NCBI GenBank assembly: GCA_963383645.1
Contig: OY726572.1
Span: 20,422,672-20,486,671 of the forward strand
Source of the DNA: Muscardinus avellanarius
Lineage: Eukaryota; Chordata; Mammalia; Rodentia; Gliridae
Reading direction: 5' to 3'
DNA: 64,000 nucleotides
Shown: positions 20,639-31,594 of the stretch, piece by piece
Numbering within the stretch: position 1 is the first letter of the stretch
How the letters are laid out: each line of letters begins with the position of its first letter
Notes under the pieces: generated by a model
Told to the model about the DNA's origin: nothing
Seen by the model: the letters and a program-made list of their open reading frames with translations, nothing else
Database searches by the model: none
Made by a program: the position numbers and the translations under genes

Positions 20639-21375
20639 GTCAGGCAAGGTGGCATGGCACACATCGTGGTACAGCCTGTTGTCTCAGCTATTTGGGAACC
20701 TGAGGCAGGAGCCCAGGAGTCTGAGCCTGCCTGGGCAACTTAGCCAGACCCTCTATCTATCTATTTTTTTTTTTTTTTTTTTGGTGGCACTGGGGTTTCT
20801 GGAAGCCCTTCTACCTCCGGGCTACACTCCCAGACCTATTTTTACATTTTTATTTGGAAACAGGGTCTCCTAAGCCAGCTGAGGCTGGCTTTGAACCTGC
20901 GCGATCCTCCTGTCTCTGCCTCCCAAGTGCAGGGATTACAAGCGTGCGCCACCATGCCCGGCGCTCTATCTATCTATTTTTGCAGTACTGGCGATGGAAC
21001 CCAGGGCATTCTACCTTCGAACTACACCCCCAGCCCTATTTTCTAGTTGGTGGTACTGGGGGTGGAACCCAGGGTCTTTTCTACCTCCAGTTTTTACTCC
21101 CAGACGGTTTCACTAAGTAGCTGAGGATAGCTTTGAATCTGTGCAGTCCTCCTGTCTCAGCCTCCCAAGCGCTGGGATTACAAGCGTACACCGCTAGGCC
21201 CGGCAATCTTTTTAGTTTTTGAAACAGGGTCTCACTCAATTGCAAGGGCCTCGCTAAGTAGCTGAGGCTGTCGGTGAACTGAGATCCTCCAGTCTCTGCC
21301 TCTGGAATGCTGGGATTACAAGTGTGCACTACCACACCGGGCTTGCCAGACCCCCTTTCAAAAGAAAAAACAAAT
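20639..21375. mobile_element. Old plus 7SL monomer split by a nest of minus SINEs
   Basis: Plus monomer 20639-20755, resumed at about 21345-21375 ('gccagacccc ctttcaaaag'). Inside it: minus type C 20766-20962 flanked by ctctatctatctattttt; a minus A element (20979-21041 and 21206-21343) itself split by minus B 21045-21203. Confidence 0.8.
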
Positions 21376-21793
21376 GTTCACTTTTTTGGCAGACTCTAGT
21401 GATAAGAACAGTGGTAGCCTCTAGGCAATCAGTACTTAGCCCCGGGACAGACTAACAATGACCTTCCTTAAGGAAGTCTGTGGGTGTGAACACAGGAAAC
21501 AGGCAGTAGTAAATAGACAAGTTCCAGAGACTGAAGGGGCAGTCAGGCAGTGACGCAGCAGAGCTGGCCCTTAAGGGAAAACTCTTACGAAGAACCAAGA
21601 GCGAAGGGGACGGGATGAAAGGACCAGACATGAGATGCAGGGACTAAGCAATTGTGCAGGAGACTCTTGCTAAAGGTGACCCTGGGTCACTATCTTTTGA
21701 GGTGGAGATTTCCTTTAAGCCATAGAGGGAGGTCCTGGAATGGGAAGCTGCTCAGCTTTGCCTTGTTTTCAGCTGTGCTTTTAAAAAGAAAAG
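21376..21793. other. Unique intergenic block with a 15-base palindrome
   Basis: No repeat recognised. Perfect palindrome GTGACCCTGGGTCAC at 21676-21690 consists of two nuclear-receptor-like half sites in everted order. No coding evidence. Confidence 0.5.
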
Positions 21794-22659
21794 TAAGCCA
21801 GGAGGTGGCGCCACCCTTCCCCCCAGTATTTGGAAGGCTGAGACAGGAGGGTCCCAGGTTTGCAGTCAGCTTCAGCACCTTACTGAGGCACTATTTTATT
21901 TTATTTAATAAATTTATTTATTTTTTGGTGGTACTGGGGGTGGAACCCAGAGGCTTTCTACCTCCAGGCTATACACCCAGACCTTTTTATATTTTATTTG
22001 GAAACAGGGTCTCACTAGGTTGCTGAGAGCCTCACTAAGTAGCTGAGGCTGGTTTCAAACCCGTGCGATCCTCCTGTCTCAGCCTCCCAAGCGCAGGGAT
22101 TACAAGCGTGTGCCACCTTGCCCGGCTGGCCCTATTTTATTTATGTTATGTATTTGTGTATGTGTGGGGGGGAAGGTACTGGGGATGGAAACCAGGGGCA
22201 TTCTACCTCTGAGCTACACCAGCCCTATTTTTTTTTTCTTCTTCTTCTTCTTTTTTTTTTTTTTTTTTTTTGGTGGTACTGGGGTTCCTGGAAGCCCTTC
22301 TACCTCCGGGCTACACTCCCAGACCTATTTTTACATTTTTATTTGGAAACAGGGTCTCCTAAGCCAGCGCACACGGCTGGCTTCGAACCTGCGCGATCCT
22401 CCTGTCTCTGCCTCCCAAGCGCGCGGGGATTACAAGCGTGCGCCACCACGCCCGGCCTTATTCTTTATTTTTGAAACAGAGTCTCACTGAGTTGCAGAGG
22501 GCCTCGCTAAGTAGCTGAGGCTGTCCTCGAACCTCCCGAATGCTGGGATTACAAGCATGTGCCACCACGCCTGGCTTCCTATTTTAAATTAAATGCAAAA
22601 CAATAGGGTTGGGAGTGCAGATCAGAGGTAGAATGCCCCTAGGTTCCATTCCTACATCC

Positions 22660-22711
<52 letters not shown>

Positions 22712-22835
22712 ACACACACACACACAGAGCCAGGATGCCCATACCTGTAATCCCAGCTGTGAGGTAGAATGCCCCTGGATTCAAACCCCTGTGACACACA
22801 CACACACTCACACACACATACACACACACTCACAC
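21794..22835. mobile_element. Plus SINE split by ~680 bases of minus SINEs, ending in (CA)n
   Basis: Outer plus copy 21794-21893 and 22577-22661. Inside: minus B 21895-22127; minus A 22155-22235 and 22457-22576 split by minus C 22236-22456. Tail (CA)n 22662-22729, then an ID half and a second (CA)n to 22835. Confidence 0.85.
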
Positions 22836-23094
22836 AATACTGTCTCTCTATATATATGGTGATAGTGTCTTAAAAATATAAACATATACCTGTTTCCTTT
22901 CTCGGTTTTACAAATATGTGGACTAGATTTGTTACAGAGCAACTTTGAAAGAGGCGTAAATCCTAAATTAGTCCTAGTTTGTCATTTTCTTTCACTGTTT
23001 CCATTTTTATGAATATTACAAATAATATTTTATTGTTTAGGCCTATGTAGATCCTCATCTTATTCTTTATTTTTCTAGAAGAGTCAGAGGCCTT
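22836..23094. other. Unique AT-rich block
   Basis: No repeat or gene recognised. Confidence 0.6.
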
Positions 23095-23575
23095 CTTTGC
23101 CTTGATCTTTTTTCTTTTTCTTTTTCGGAACTGGGTATTGAGCCCAGGGGTATTCTACATCGACAGTACACCTCCAGCTCTAATTTTTTACTCTTAATTA
23201 ATTAATTAATTAATCAATCAATTTGGTGGTTCTGGGGGTGGAACCCAGAGGGGCCTTCTACCTCCGGGCTACACTCCCAGGCCTATTTTATATTTTTTTG
23301 GAAACAGGGTCTCTTAAGCCAGCCTTGGCTGGCTTCGAAACTGCGCGATCCTCCTGTCTCTGCCTCCCAAGCGTGGGGATTACAAGCGTGTGCCACCATG
23401 CCCGGCTTTACTCTTTATTTTGAAACAGGGTCTCACTAAGTTGCGGAGGGCCTCATTAAGTAGCTGAGGCTGCCCGCGAACCGTGATCCCCCTCTCTCAG
23501 CCTTTCAAGTACTGGGATAACAAGTGTGCGCTACAACGCCCGGCTTTGCCTTGATCATTTCTTTTTCCTTTTCTT
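23095..23575 (-). mobile_element. Minus SINE with nested type C, both with target duplications
   Basis: Outer minus A 23109-23195 and 23408-23545 flanked by ctttgccttgatc on both sides. Inner minus C (with (AATT)n tail) 23196-23407 flanked by 'ttactctt'. Confidence 0.9.
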
Positions 23576-23577
23576 TA

Positions 23578-23579
<2 letters not shown>

Positions 23580-23616
<37 letters not shown>

Positions 23617-24533
23617 GCTAAAAATTAAATTCAGGAGCGTGGGACACAATTGTAATCCCAGCATTCAGGAGGCTGAGACAGGAGGATTGAGGTTCGAGGA
23701 CAGCCTCAGCTACTCAGTGAGGCCCTTTGCAACTCAGTGAGACCCTGTTTCAAAATAAAGAATAAAAAATAGGGTTGGTGGTGTAGCTTGGAGGAAGAAT
23801 GCCCCTGGGTTCCATTCCCAGTACTGAAAAAATAAAAAAATAAAAATTCAATTCAGGGACATTCTAACTCCAAGCTACACCCCAAAGCTTTATTTTGTGT
23901 GTGTCTCTGTGTGGTATTGGGAATGGAACCGAGGGGCTTTCTATCTCCAAGCTACATGTACCTCAGCCCTATTTTATTCTTTTTTTTTTCCCAGTACTGG
24001 GATGGAACCCAGGGGCGTTCTACCTCCCAGCTACACCCCAGCCTATTTTTTCTTATTCTTTATTTTGAAGCAAGGTCTCACTAAGTTGCAGAGGGCCTCA
24101 ATAAGTAGTTGAGGCTGTCCACTAACAGGTGGTCCAATTGTCTAAGCCTCCCAAGTACTGGGATTACAAGTGTGTGCCACCACACCTGGCTATATTTTAT
24201 TATTTTGTAACAGTGTTTCACTAAATTGTGGAGGGCCTCACAAGTTGCTGAGGCTGGCCAGGAACCTACAATCTCCTATCTCAACCTCCCAAGTACTGGT
24301 ATTCAACGTGCACCACCACACACGGCTCCCAAAGCTATTTTTTTTAATTTATTTTATTTCTTTGTGGTACTGGGGATGGAACCCTCAGCCCTATTTTATT
24401 TTTTATTTGTAAACAGGATCTTGCTAATTTGCAGAGTGTCTCACTAAATTGCTGAGGCTGGCTTTGAACCTATGATTCTCCTGTCTCAGCCTCCCAAATA
24501 CTGGGATTTATAGGTGTGTCCCACCATACCTAC
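23580..24533. mobile_element. SINE cluster of mixed orientation
   Basis: Minus ID half with (GT)n 23580-23634, resumed 23846-23895, split by plus type A 23635-23848 (flanks aaattaaattcagg/aaattcaattcagg). Then minus ID 23896-23978, minus A 23979-24191, minus B1 half 24192-24326, minus old copy 24327-24533. 'cccaaagct' recurs at 23880 and 24327. Confidence 0.85.
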
Positions 24534-24737
24534 ATCTGCTTTTGTCATTTCTCCTGACTTCAGTGGCAGATGTGGCTTGATGCTTAGGCCTCGTTCCAGC
24601 AAAAACTTTAATTAACTTTATTAAGCTAATACTAGGTAGCAAATCCTAAGTATTAGCCAAGTCTCTTAATTCTTATTTCATAACTGTATAATTCATAGAG
24701 TAAGCTGTGTTGTGGAAGTTTTCTTCTCCCCCCCCCC

Positions 24738-24865
24738 CTTTTTTGTGGTGTCCTGCCCCATCTTATTTTTATTTTGAAAGAGGACCTAAGTTTAAAGAGT
24801 CTCACTACTTGCTGAGGCTGTTCTTCAAACTGTGATGCTCCTGTCTCAGCCTCCCATGCCTGGTT
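24738..24865 (-). mobile_element. Degenerate minus SINE
   Basis: Linker and B1 half recognisable; ID half reduced to a few bases after a C9 run. Confidence 0.7.
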
Positions 24866-24896
24866 TAAGAGAAGTCTTTAAAGAACAGGAGCCCTA

Positions 24897-25082
24897 AACT
24901 GGGTGCGGTGGCACATGTTTGTAATCCCAGCATTGGGGAGGCTGAGACAGGAGGATCCGGGTTCTAGGCCAGCTTCAGCTAATTAGTGAGGACTTCTGTT
25001 TCAAATTAAAGAATAAAAAAATCAGGCTGGGGGTTTGGCTCTGAGGTAGAATGCCCCTGGGTTCAATCCCCAGCAGCGCGCG

Positions 25083-25119
<37 letters not shown>
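24897..25119 (+). mobile_element. Plus SINE with (CG)n(CA)n tail
   Basis: Complete type A copy 24897-25074; tail is (GC)8 followed by (AC)14 at 25076-25119, an alternating purine-pyrimidine tract able to form Z-DNA. Confidence 0.9.
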
Positions 25120-25120
<1 letters not shown>

Positions 25121-25473
25121 TAAAAAAATCACGAACCCTGAAACATGATGCCTGGAACTGCCTCAAAGACTCATTTTAGTTACATATCGATAACACAAAT
25201 ATTTGGTGATAGTGGGATTTTGTATGTGAAAAAAAAGTATATATTTTACTTGTCTTTTAATCCCTGTTTGTTGCTTTGCTGATGTCCTAGGGTTTCCTAT
25301 TCTTTCAGGTTAAACCAGCTCACCAGGTTCAACTACTCTGCCTGGTGTGATGGGGCACACTGACAGTGGTTAAGTCAGAAGCACTAATATTTCAACTACA
25401 GAAAGAGAGAAAAGGGAGGAGAAAGATTGATGGGAAGAAAGGAAGAGGATAAGATGAATGAAAATGCACAGAC
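25120..25473. other. Unique block
   Basis: Mostly unrecognised; a degenerate SINE head may lie near 25340-25365. No coding evidence. Confidence 0.5.
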
Positions 25474-25812
25474 AGGCCATGCGCTGAGGGACATGCCCAT
25501 AATCCCAGATTCAGGAAGCTGAGGTCGGAGGATTGCATGTTCAAGACCAGCCTGGTCAATTTAGGGAGACTCAGTTTCCAAATAAAAAGAAGCTGGGCGT
25601 GGCGGGGCAAAACTGTGATCCCAGTACTTGGGAGGTTGAGACAGGTGGATCTCAGGTTCGAGGACAGCCTCAGCAATTTAGGGAGGCTTTCGGCAACGCA
25701 GACCGTTTGTAAATAGTAATGATAATAAAAGCAATAATAATAAAGCCAGGGATGTAGCTTGGAGGTAGAATGTCTCTGGGTTCAACCTCCTGTCCCCCTA
25801 CTCAAATAAAAA
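25474..25812 (+). mobile_element. Two old plus SINEs upstream of the promoter
   Basis: B1 half 25474-25589 and full old copy 25590-25812. They are the last repeats before the RAB10 promoter region. Confidence 0.8.
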
Positions 25813-26429
25813 GAGCTGGTAATGTGGGTTGGTGGAAAAGCACTCCTCGGACAATGCTGCATTGGGTTGGAGGAGGTTGGAGGTTGTCGTAACCATCTTT
25901 TTCAACGCCATGGTTACGACTTTGTAAGGAGGGGCTCAGCCTCCTCCGTGCAGAGCTCTCGGGCACTCCAGATTTCCCATGAACCGCAAGGCTTGGGGCG
26001 GGTTCTCTGCGTAGATTACTGCAAAGAAGCTTCCATCGGTGAGGAGGGAGGTTCTCCCGGAGCCCGGGTCCCTTCTCTTCTCGCCCCGGAAGGTCGATTA
26101 CATCATCCCAATCCGAGCAGTGTGGCCAGTTTTTCCATTCCATACTCCCGCTCTTCCGAACCCCAACTCGTGCTTCCCGAGAAAGCCGAGAAGGAGCGCT
26201 TAACGTTTCCCCTGTCACTGCGGGTCCAAGGGAGTGGACACTCGAGGAGGCTTCTCGTTTTAGCCAAAGAGGCTACTAAACGACCCAGGTCGTCAAGTTT
26301 TTCAAGTCTATCAGCTATATCTACGCAGGGACACATGACCACCCACGCCCGTCACTGCGCCATGATCCTCACTTCCACAATTCCAGACAAACCCAGCGCA
26401 GAGGATACCCCGCACCTTCCGCAGGGCGA
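25813..26429 (+). promoter_or_regulatory. Unique sequence immediately upstream of the CpG island
   Basis: About 600 bases without recognisable SINE sequence, moderately GC-rich, rising into the CpG island. It contains an ATG-initiated open frame of 222 codons (25822-26490) with no recognisable domain and low-complexity Ser/Arg/Pro composition; its 5' end abuts a SINE. It may be distal promoter, an upstream or divergent noncoding transcript, or simply unique DNA. I see no splice-supported gene. Confidence 0.45.
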
Positions 26430-26819
26430 CCCCGGGAACGCGAGAGGGGAGCAGGGGCTAGTCGCCGAGCTGCGCCTGCGCAGTCTCTAGGCAGCGCCTT
26501 CCGCGGGGCGTGCTCGCAGCGCCGCGCACCCAATCAGAAGGCCCCAGGGAGCGCGTCCGTGGCCTCGCCCTCCTTGGCCCCGCCCCCTCCCCTCTGGGCT
26601 CAGCCTCTGAGGGGGGCGGAGCGCGCCCGTCCCCGCCCACGCGCACCTCCCACGCCCTCCTGCGCGCGTGCGCAGAGGCGGGCCGCAGGGCGAGGGCGCG
26701 AGGGAAGGGCGGGCGTACGTCCTTGCGTGCGTCTGGGGCGCGCGCACGCCGGCGTGAGAGGGCACGGGGAAAAGGTGGCTCTGGCCCGGGCGGCTGGGCT
26801 TCCTGGGGCTATGTAGCTG

Positions 26820-27259
26820 GGCTCCTCGGCTCGCGCTCGCTCTTCGCCGCCTTCACTTTGCCCTAGCGGGGAGTTTCTGCTCGGAGGAGGCCGTCCTCAC
26901 GCCCGCCGCGCTCCGTGGACGGCAGAAGTCGCTCGCCCGCCCGTGGGAGCGTCCCGGCCGAGCAGCCCTGAGGGGGGAGGGGAGGCCATTTTGTCCCGAC
27001 CGACTCCCCGGAACCGGGCGGAGCGGCTGGGAGAGGCTGCGGAGCCAGGGTCGCCGCCCTCGGAGGCACCGGACGCCGCCCGCGTCGGGGCTTCCTCGAC
27101 GAGGCCGCTCGTAGGTCGCCCGCGTCCTCTCGAGTCCTCCTTTCCCCCAGGCTTCCCCGGTGCTCCGGCCCCAGAACCACCCGGGTGAGGAGTTGGCCGT
27201 GGTGCGAGGGACCGATCCCCTGGGGCCGCCGGCGGCGAGAGCCCGAGCCGCTCCTCCCA
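26820..27259 (+). other. RAB10: Probable RAB10 5' untranslated leader
   Basis: GC-rich sequence between the promoter motifs and the RAB10 ATG. I find no ATG between about 26817 and 27259, so scanning ribosomes would meet the RAB10 start first. The RAB10 frame is open upstream from 26972 (after a TGA at 26969-26971), giving 96 sense codons with no ATG. The 5' limit is inferred, since the transcription start is unknown. Confidence 0.55.
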
Positions 27260-27386
27260 ATGGCGAAGAAGACGTACGACCTGCTTTTCAAGCTGCTCCT
27301 GATCGGGGACTCGGGAGTGGGGAAGACCTGCGTCCTTTTTCGTTTTTCGGATGATGCCTTCAATACCACCTTTATTTCCACCATAG
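27260..27386 (+). CDS. RAB10: RAB10 coding exon 1 (residues 1-42 plus first base of codon 43)
   Basis: Encodes the N-terminus of the small GTPase Rab10, which cycles between GDP and GTP on membranes and directs exocytic and recycling traffic (known roles: GLUT4 vesicle delivery, ER and ciliary dynamics, LRRK2 substrate). The protein starts [19 protein letters not shown]. The P-loop GDSGVGKT is residues 16-23 (about 27305-27328) with Thr23 binding Mg. Switch I begins near [15 protein letters not shown]. Lys4, DLLF and DDAFNTT fit Rab10 rather than paralogue Rab8. The ATG has G at +4 but C at -3, so the initiation context is moderate; no in-frame upstream ATG exists back to the stop at 26969-26971. 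The exon ends within codon Gly43 and is followed by donor gtaaga at 27387 (phase 1). Residue order, motif spacing and the matching acceptor phase of exon 2 make the assignment firm. Confidence 0.97.
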
Positions 27387-27399
27387 GTAAGACCTGTGG

Positions 27400-29034
27400 G
27401 AGGATGGGGTACGGTCTCTGTAGCTGCAAGCCGGTTTCTTTGACTCCAGACATCTTGCTTCTCGTAATATACGCCTTTGTTTCAGCGATTGCGATTCCAA
27501 ACGACAGACCCAAGTTACTGTTGGAATCGAGATCGAGCTTACTGGGGCGGGGTCTTCCCTCGCGTTCCATCCGGTCTTCTGCTTTCAAGTCTCCCCCTCT
27601 GCTCCGAGTCTGCTGGTACAAAATATGCAGCCTTTAACGACGTTCCAGAATCCTGTTTAAGCGACTTGGTCGGCTTTTTTCCTATATTTGTGCGGAGTTG
27701 CTAGATGTGTGGGGTTTGTCAGGAACGCATTTTAGTGTTTGGGATTGAAGCTGTGCTATGTGGTAAAGGCCTGAATTTTATACTTGGGGGCAAAGATAAG
27801 ATTCCATATGGTCATAACGTAAACTCGAGGGTTTACGTGAAGAACAATTCAGGCGAATTAGAGGGGAAAAGTGAGTTGGCCGTGTTGACTAATCCGTTGA
27901 TGTGTCAAACAATCGGAGGCTCTTCATGCTCGGGGTGCCTCACCGTGCTTTTCAAGACATCCATAGAAGCAGTAATCTGAGGAAGACGATCAGTTTCTGT
28001 CCTCATCTCGAGAGGATGAAGTCAAGTTCTTTTAGTTTCCATAGACGCTAGAATTTAGAGGAAAGTCTTTTGCCAGTCATCGCCCTAAGGGCTTGTAATG
28101 TACTTTCACCACATGTTTCAGAATTACTTAGTGTGAAAGTAAGAGCTAACTATTGACCTTTTAATTCAGTTTCCCGTTTAGCTGAAGAACAGGGAAGGAT
28201 CTCAGAAAGTCCCTGTTGACTCTGGCACAAATGCTAATTGTAAAGTAATTGTACGTGTATCCGCTTCCCCCACCCCCCCACAAATTCCTTAAAGAACACC
28301 TGGTTGTCTTTGTCATTTGGTGCACAGCTCTAGCATTGGGGCAGTGCAATAAACCTCCGTTTTAAATGTAACTAACTTTATAATGAGGCTAGAGAAGCAA
28401 CTCCAGTGTCTTGGAATTCTGGAAATTGTCAAAATTAAACTGATTTCAACCAATTTACAGCATTTCTGAAATTGTTGGCTTTGAGTTCTTATGACATATT
28501 TATCAGCAACTTAACTCGTGAAATAAGTTTATACTGAAATTGGACAGTTGATTGTTTAAGTATTTTACTCACTTTCTGGGCGTGTACCCGTGCAAGGAGA
28601 GGGGTTGTCATCGTAATCATTATTTCCTGAATACCTCACCATTCTCTTGGACCATCATACATTTCATGAAACCCAGAACTTGTTCTGCTTTGTGGGTTAG
28701 CACTTTTTAGCACTAAGTTCCTTTTTACTATTTTGCTTTTAGCTGTAGCTAGATGGGTAGGTCAGGTAGTTAGGTTGGACAGCAAGTATTTACTGCGCAC
28801 CTAATGCTAGGCACTGCTGTAGACACTGGGGACAAGTAGTGGATACAATAGATCCCTTGAGCATCCTGGTAAGGACAATTGTAACAGTGTGGAAAATGCT
28901 ACAGTAGTAAGCATGAGAGGAGGGGGGAGTAGCCTAAATTGTGGGGAGTGTGAGTAACCTTGCATGAACATGATATCTAAAATGAAGTCTGAAAGACAGA
29001 TAGGAATTGGGCCAGAGGGGTGGGATATGCAGCC
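27400..29034 (+). other. RAB10: SINE-free 5' part of intron 1
   Basis: About 1.6 kb of unique sequence, the longest SINE-free run inside the gene in this window. It contains only an L2-like remnant near its 3' end. Conserved promoter-proximal intronic control elements are plausible but not shown. Confidence 0.6.
28770..29030 (-). mobile_element. L2-like remnant, minus strand
   Basis: 'caagtatttactgcgcacctaatgctaggcactgctgtagacactgggg' and downstream words are the reverse of the common L2 3' end; the remainder to 29030 is a more degenerate continuation. Confidence 0.65.
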
Positions 29035-29485
29035 TTTCTTTCTTTTCTTTTCTTTCTTTCTGTACTTAGGATGGAACCCAGGGGCATTCTACCTCTGAGC
29101 TACACCCCCAGCCCCCATTTTTAAATTTTATTTTGAAACAGGGTCTCACTGAGTTGCAAAGGGCTTCACTAAGCAGCTGAGGCTGTCTGCAAACCACCAT
29201 CCTCCTGTCTCAGCCTCCCAAATACTGGGATTACAAGGGTGCACCACCGCTGCTGGCTAGCCTTTCTTGAATATTCAGGAAGGATTTCATTGTGTGTGTG
29301 TGTTTGTGTCACTGGGAATGGAACCCAGGGGCCTTATACCTCCAAGCTACACCCTTGGCCCTATTTTTATTGCTTCTTTTGAAACAAGTTCTCACTAAGT
29401 AGCTGAGGCTGTCCAGAAATCTCCAGTCTCCCTGTCTCCCCCTCCCAGATACTGAGATTGCAAATGTGGGCCACCATGCTTGGCT
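29035..29485 (-). mobile_element. Two minus SINEs, each with target duplication
   Basis: Type A 29035-29259 (flanks gcctttctt) and 29291-29485 with (GT)n tail (flanks aggatttcatt). Confidence 0.9.
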
Positions 29486-29502
29486 AGGATTTCATTCTTG
29501 TG

Positions 29503-30515
29503 CTTGTGTGTGGTCCTGGGAGATTGGACCTAGTAGCTTTCTACTTCCTAACCACACTCTCAACCCTTTTTAATTTTTGTTTTTGAAACAGGGTCTCACT
29601 ATTTTGCTGAGAGTCTCACTATGTTGTTGAGGTTGGTCTTTTTTTTTTTTTTTTTTTTTTGATACTGTGGATTGAACCCAGAGGCATTCTACCTCCAAGT
29701 TATTCTCCCAGCCCGATTTTTTTTTTCTTTTTCTTTTCTTTTTTTTTTTTTTTTTTTGTGGTACTAGGGTTGGAACCCAGGGGCTTTCTACCTCTTGGCT
29801 ACACTCCCAGACCTATATTATACTTTATTTGGAAACAGGGTCTCACTAAGTTGCTGAGAGCCTCACTAAGTAGCTGAGGGTAGCTGAACCTGTGGGATCC
29901 TCCTGTCTCAGCCTCCCAAGTGCTGGGATTACAAGCGTGAGCCACCACGCCCCAGCCCGATTCCTTCCTTCCTTCCTTCCTTCCTTTCATTTACTTATTT
30001 TTTCAGTACTGGTGATGGAACCCAGGGGCATTTGACCTCCGAGGTACACCCTCTGCCCTATTTTTTTATTCTTTATTTTGAAATGGTCTCACTAAGTTAC
30101 GGAGGCCCTCACTAAGTAGCTGAGGCTATCCTCGAAGTGTGATCCTCGGTTCTTAGCCTACCAAATGCTGGAATTACAGCGTGTGCCACCATGCCCGGCT
30201 TCGATTTATTTATTTGGAAACAGGGTTTCACTACGTTGCTGAGACTGGCTTTGAACCTGTGATCCTCCTGTCTCAGCCTCTGAAATACTGGGACTAGCCA
30301 GGCGTGGTGGCTCATGCTAGTAATCCCAGCATTCGGAAGGCTGAGATCGGAGGATTGTGGTTGGACAGCCTCAGCTATACTTAGGCCTTTTGCAACTCAG
30401 TGAGACCCTTTTTCAAAATAAAGAATAAAAAATCGGGCTGGGGGTGTAGCTCAGAGGTAGAATGTCCCCAGTACTGCAACAAAACAAAACAAAACAAAAA
30501 ACTGGGGTTACAGAT
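29503..30515. mobile_element. Nested SINE cluster
   Basis: Minus old copy 29503-29637; minus ID half 29638-29718; minus B 29719-29955 flanked by agcccgatt; minus A 29965-30200 with (TTCC)n; minus B1 half 30201-30295 interrupted by plus A 30296-30500 with (CAAAA)n tail. Confidence 0.85.
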
Positions 30516-30699
30516 TACAATGTGTTCCTTAACTTGCCTTTGAGAAGGGTGATAATGGAGAGTAGGAAGCCAAGCAGTAACTCCATCTCTTCCAGTCATT
30601 TTTGTAAAGGAATGGAAGAGATGGACAAACAAACAAAACCCAATTCTGGAAGATAATGGCATCTTTGCGTATAGTCCTTTTACTTGGGAAAGCATATGG

Positions 30700-30789
30700 T
30701 GATTTTGGATCAAGGCCTGTTGGGTAGGAATCCTGATTCTACAGGTTACTAGTTGTAAGATATTGGTAAATTATTTAATCTCTCAATGC
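30700..30789 (+). mobile_element. MIR remnant
   Basis: 'aatcctgattctac...ttactagttgtaagatattgg taaattatttaatctctcaatgcc' matches the MIR core order. It is cut by the SINE at 30790. Confidence 0.8.
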
Positions 30790-31556
30790 CTGCCTGCCTT
30801 CCTGGTACTGGGGACTGAACCCAGGGGTGCTCTTCGAATGAGCTACATCCTCCGCCCTTTTTATTTTTTATTTAGTGACAGAGTCCTGCTAAATTGGCTG
30901 GGTTGGCCTTGAACTTGAAATCTTTCTGCCTCATCCTCTTGAGTAGCTGAGATTACAGGTGTGTGCCACTGCATCTGGCCTCATTTGTGTGTGTGTGGGA
31001 GGGAGGGACTGGGGATTGAACCCAGGGGCATTCGACCTCCACACTACACCCTCAGCCTGATTTTTTTATTCTTTATTTTGAGACAGGGTCTCACTGAGTT
31101 GCAAAGGGCCTCACTAAGTAGCCAAGGCTGTCCTCAAACCTTAATCCTCCTGTCTCAGCCTCCCAAATGCTGGGATTACAAGCGTGTGCCACCCTACCCC
31201 AGCCCCATTTTACTTTTTGTTTTTGAAACAAGATCCTTGTAGCTGAGAGTCCCACTACTTTGCTGAGGAGGCTGTTCTCCAGCCTGTAATCCTCTTGTGT
31301 CAGCCTCCTAAGTACTGGGATTACAGGTGTATACCACCACGTCCAGCTTCTTTTTTTTTTTTTTTTTTTTTTTTTGTGGTACTGGGGTTCCTAGAAGCCC
31401 TTTTACCTCTGGCTACACTCCCAGACCTATTTTTAATACTTTTTTATTTGGAAACAGGGTCTCTTAAGCCAGCAAGGCTGGCTTCCAACCTGTGCAATCC
31501 TCCTGTCTCCGTCTCCCAAGCTCGGGGATTACAAGCGTGCGCCACCACGCCCAGCT
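30790..31556 (-). mobile_element. Four minus SINEs
   Basis: 30790-30979 is an ID half plus an older B1 ('cttgagtagctgagattacagg'); type A 30985-31202; B1 half 31203-31350; type C 31351-31556 with T24 tail. Confidence 0.85.
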
Positions 31557-31594
31557 TTAGTTTGTTTTTTAAGTAGTATTAATAATAGTAGCCC

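Larger units (their letters stand above)
26430..27400 (+). promoter_or_regulatory. RAB10: RAB10 CpG-island promoter, TATA-less
   Basis: CpG-rich stretch covering the proximal promoter, 5' leader and exon 1, in sharp contrast to the CpG-poor repeats around it. Visible candidate sites: a perfect NRF1 consensus on the minus strand at 26663-26674, a one-mismatch NRF1-like tgcgcctgcgca at 26471-26482, a CCAATCAG NF-Y box at 26530-26537, GC boxes at 26577-26590, 26611-26620 and 26631-26638, and a YY1-like CCATTTTG at 26986-26993. No TATA box was seen. This is typical of a broadly expressed housekeeping promoter. The exact start sites cannot be read from sequence; boundaries are estimated by eye. 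Confidence 0.85.

Noticed and set aside
1..25800. Exon of the neighbouring KIF3C gene upstream of RAB10
   Set aside because: KIF3C lies upstream in mammals, but I found no kinesin-like coding segment in any unique block on either strand; it is probably beyond the window.
27185..27259. N-terminal extension of RAB10 starting at 27185
   Set aside because: The codon there is GTG, not ATG; Rab10 is known to start at MAKKTYD. Kept only as a low-interest finding.
26863..27621. 252-codon open frame on the minus strand across the CpG island and exon 1
   Set aside because: High GC content depletes stop codons; the frame is antisense to RAB10 exon 1 and its promoter and has no domain or splice context.
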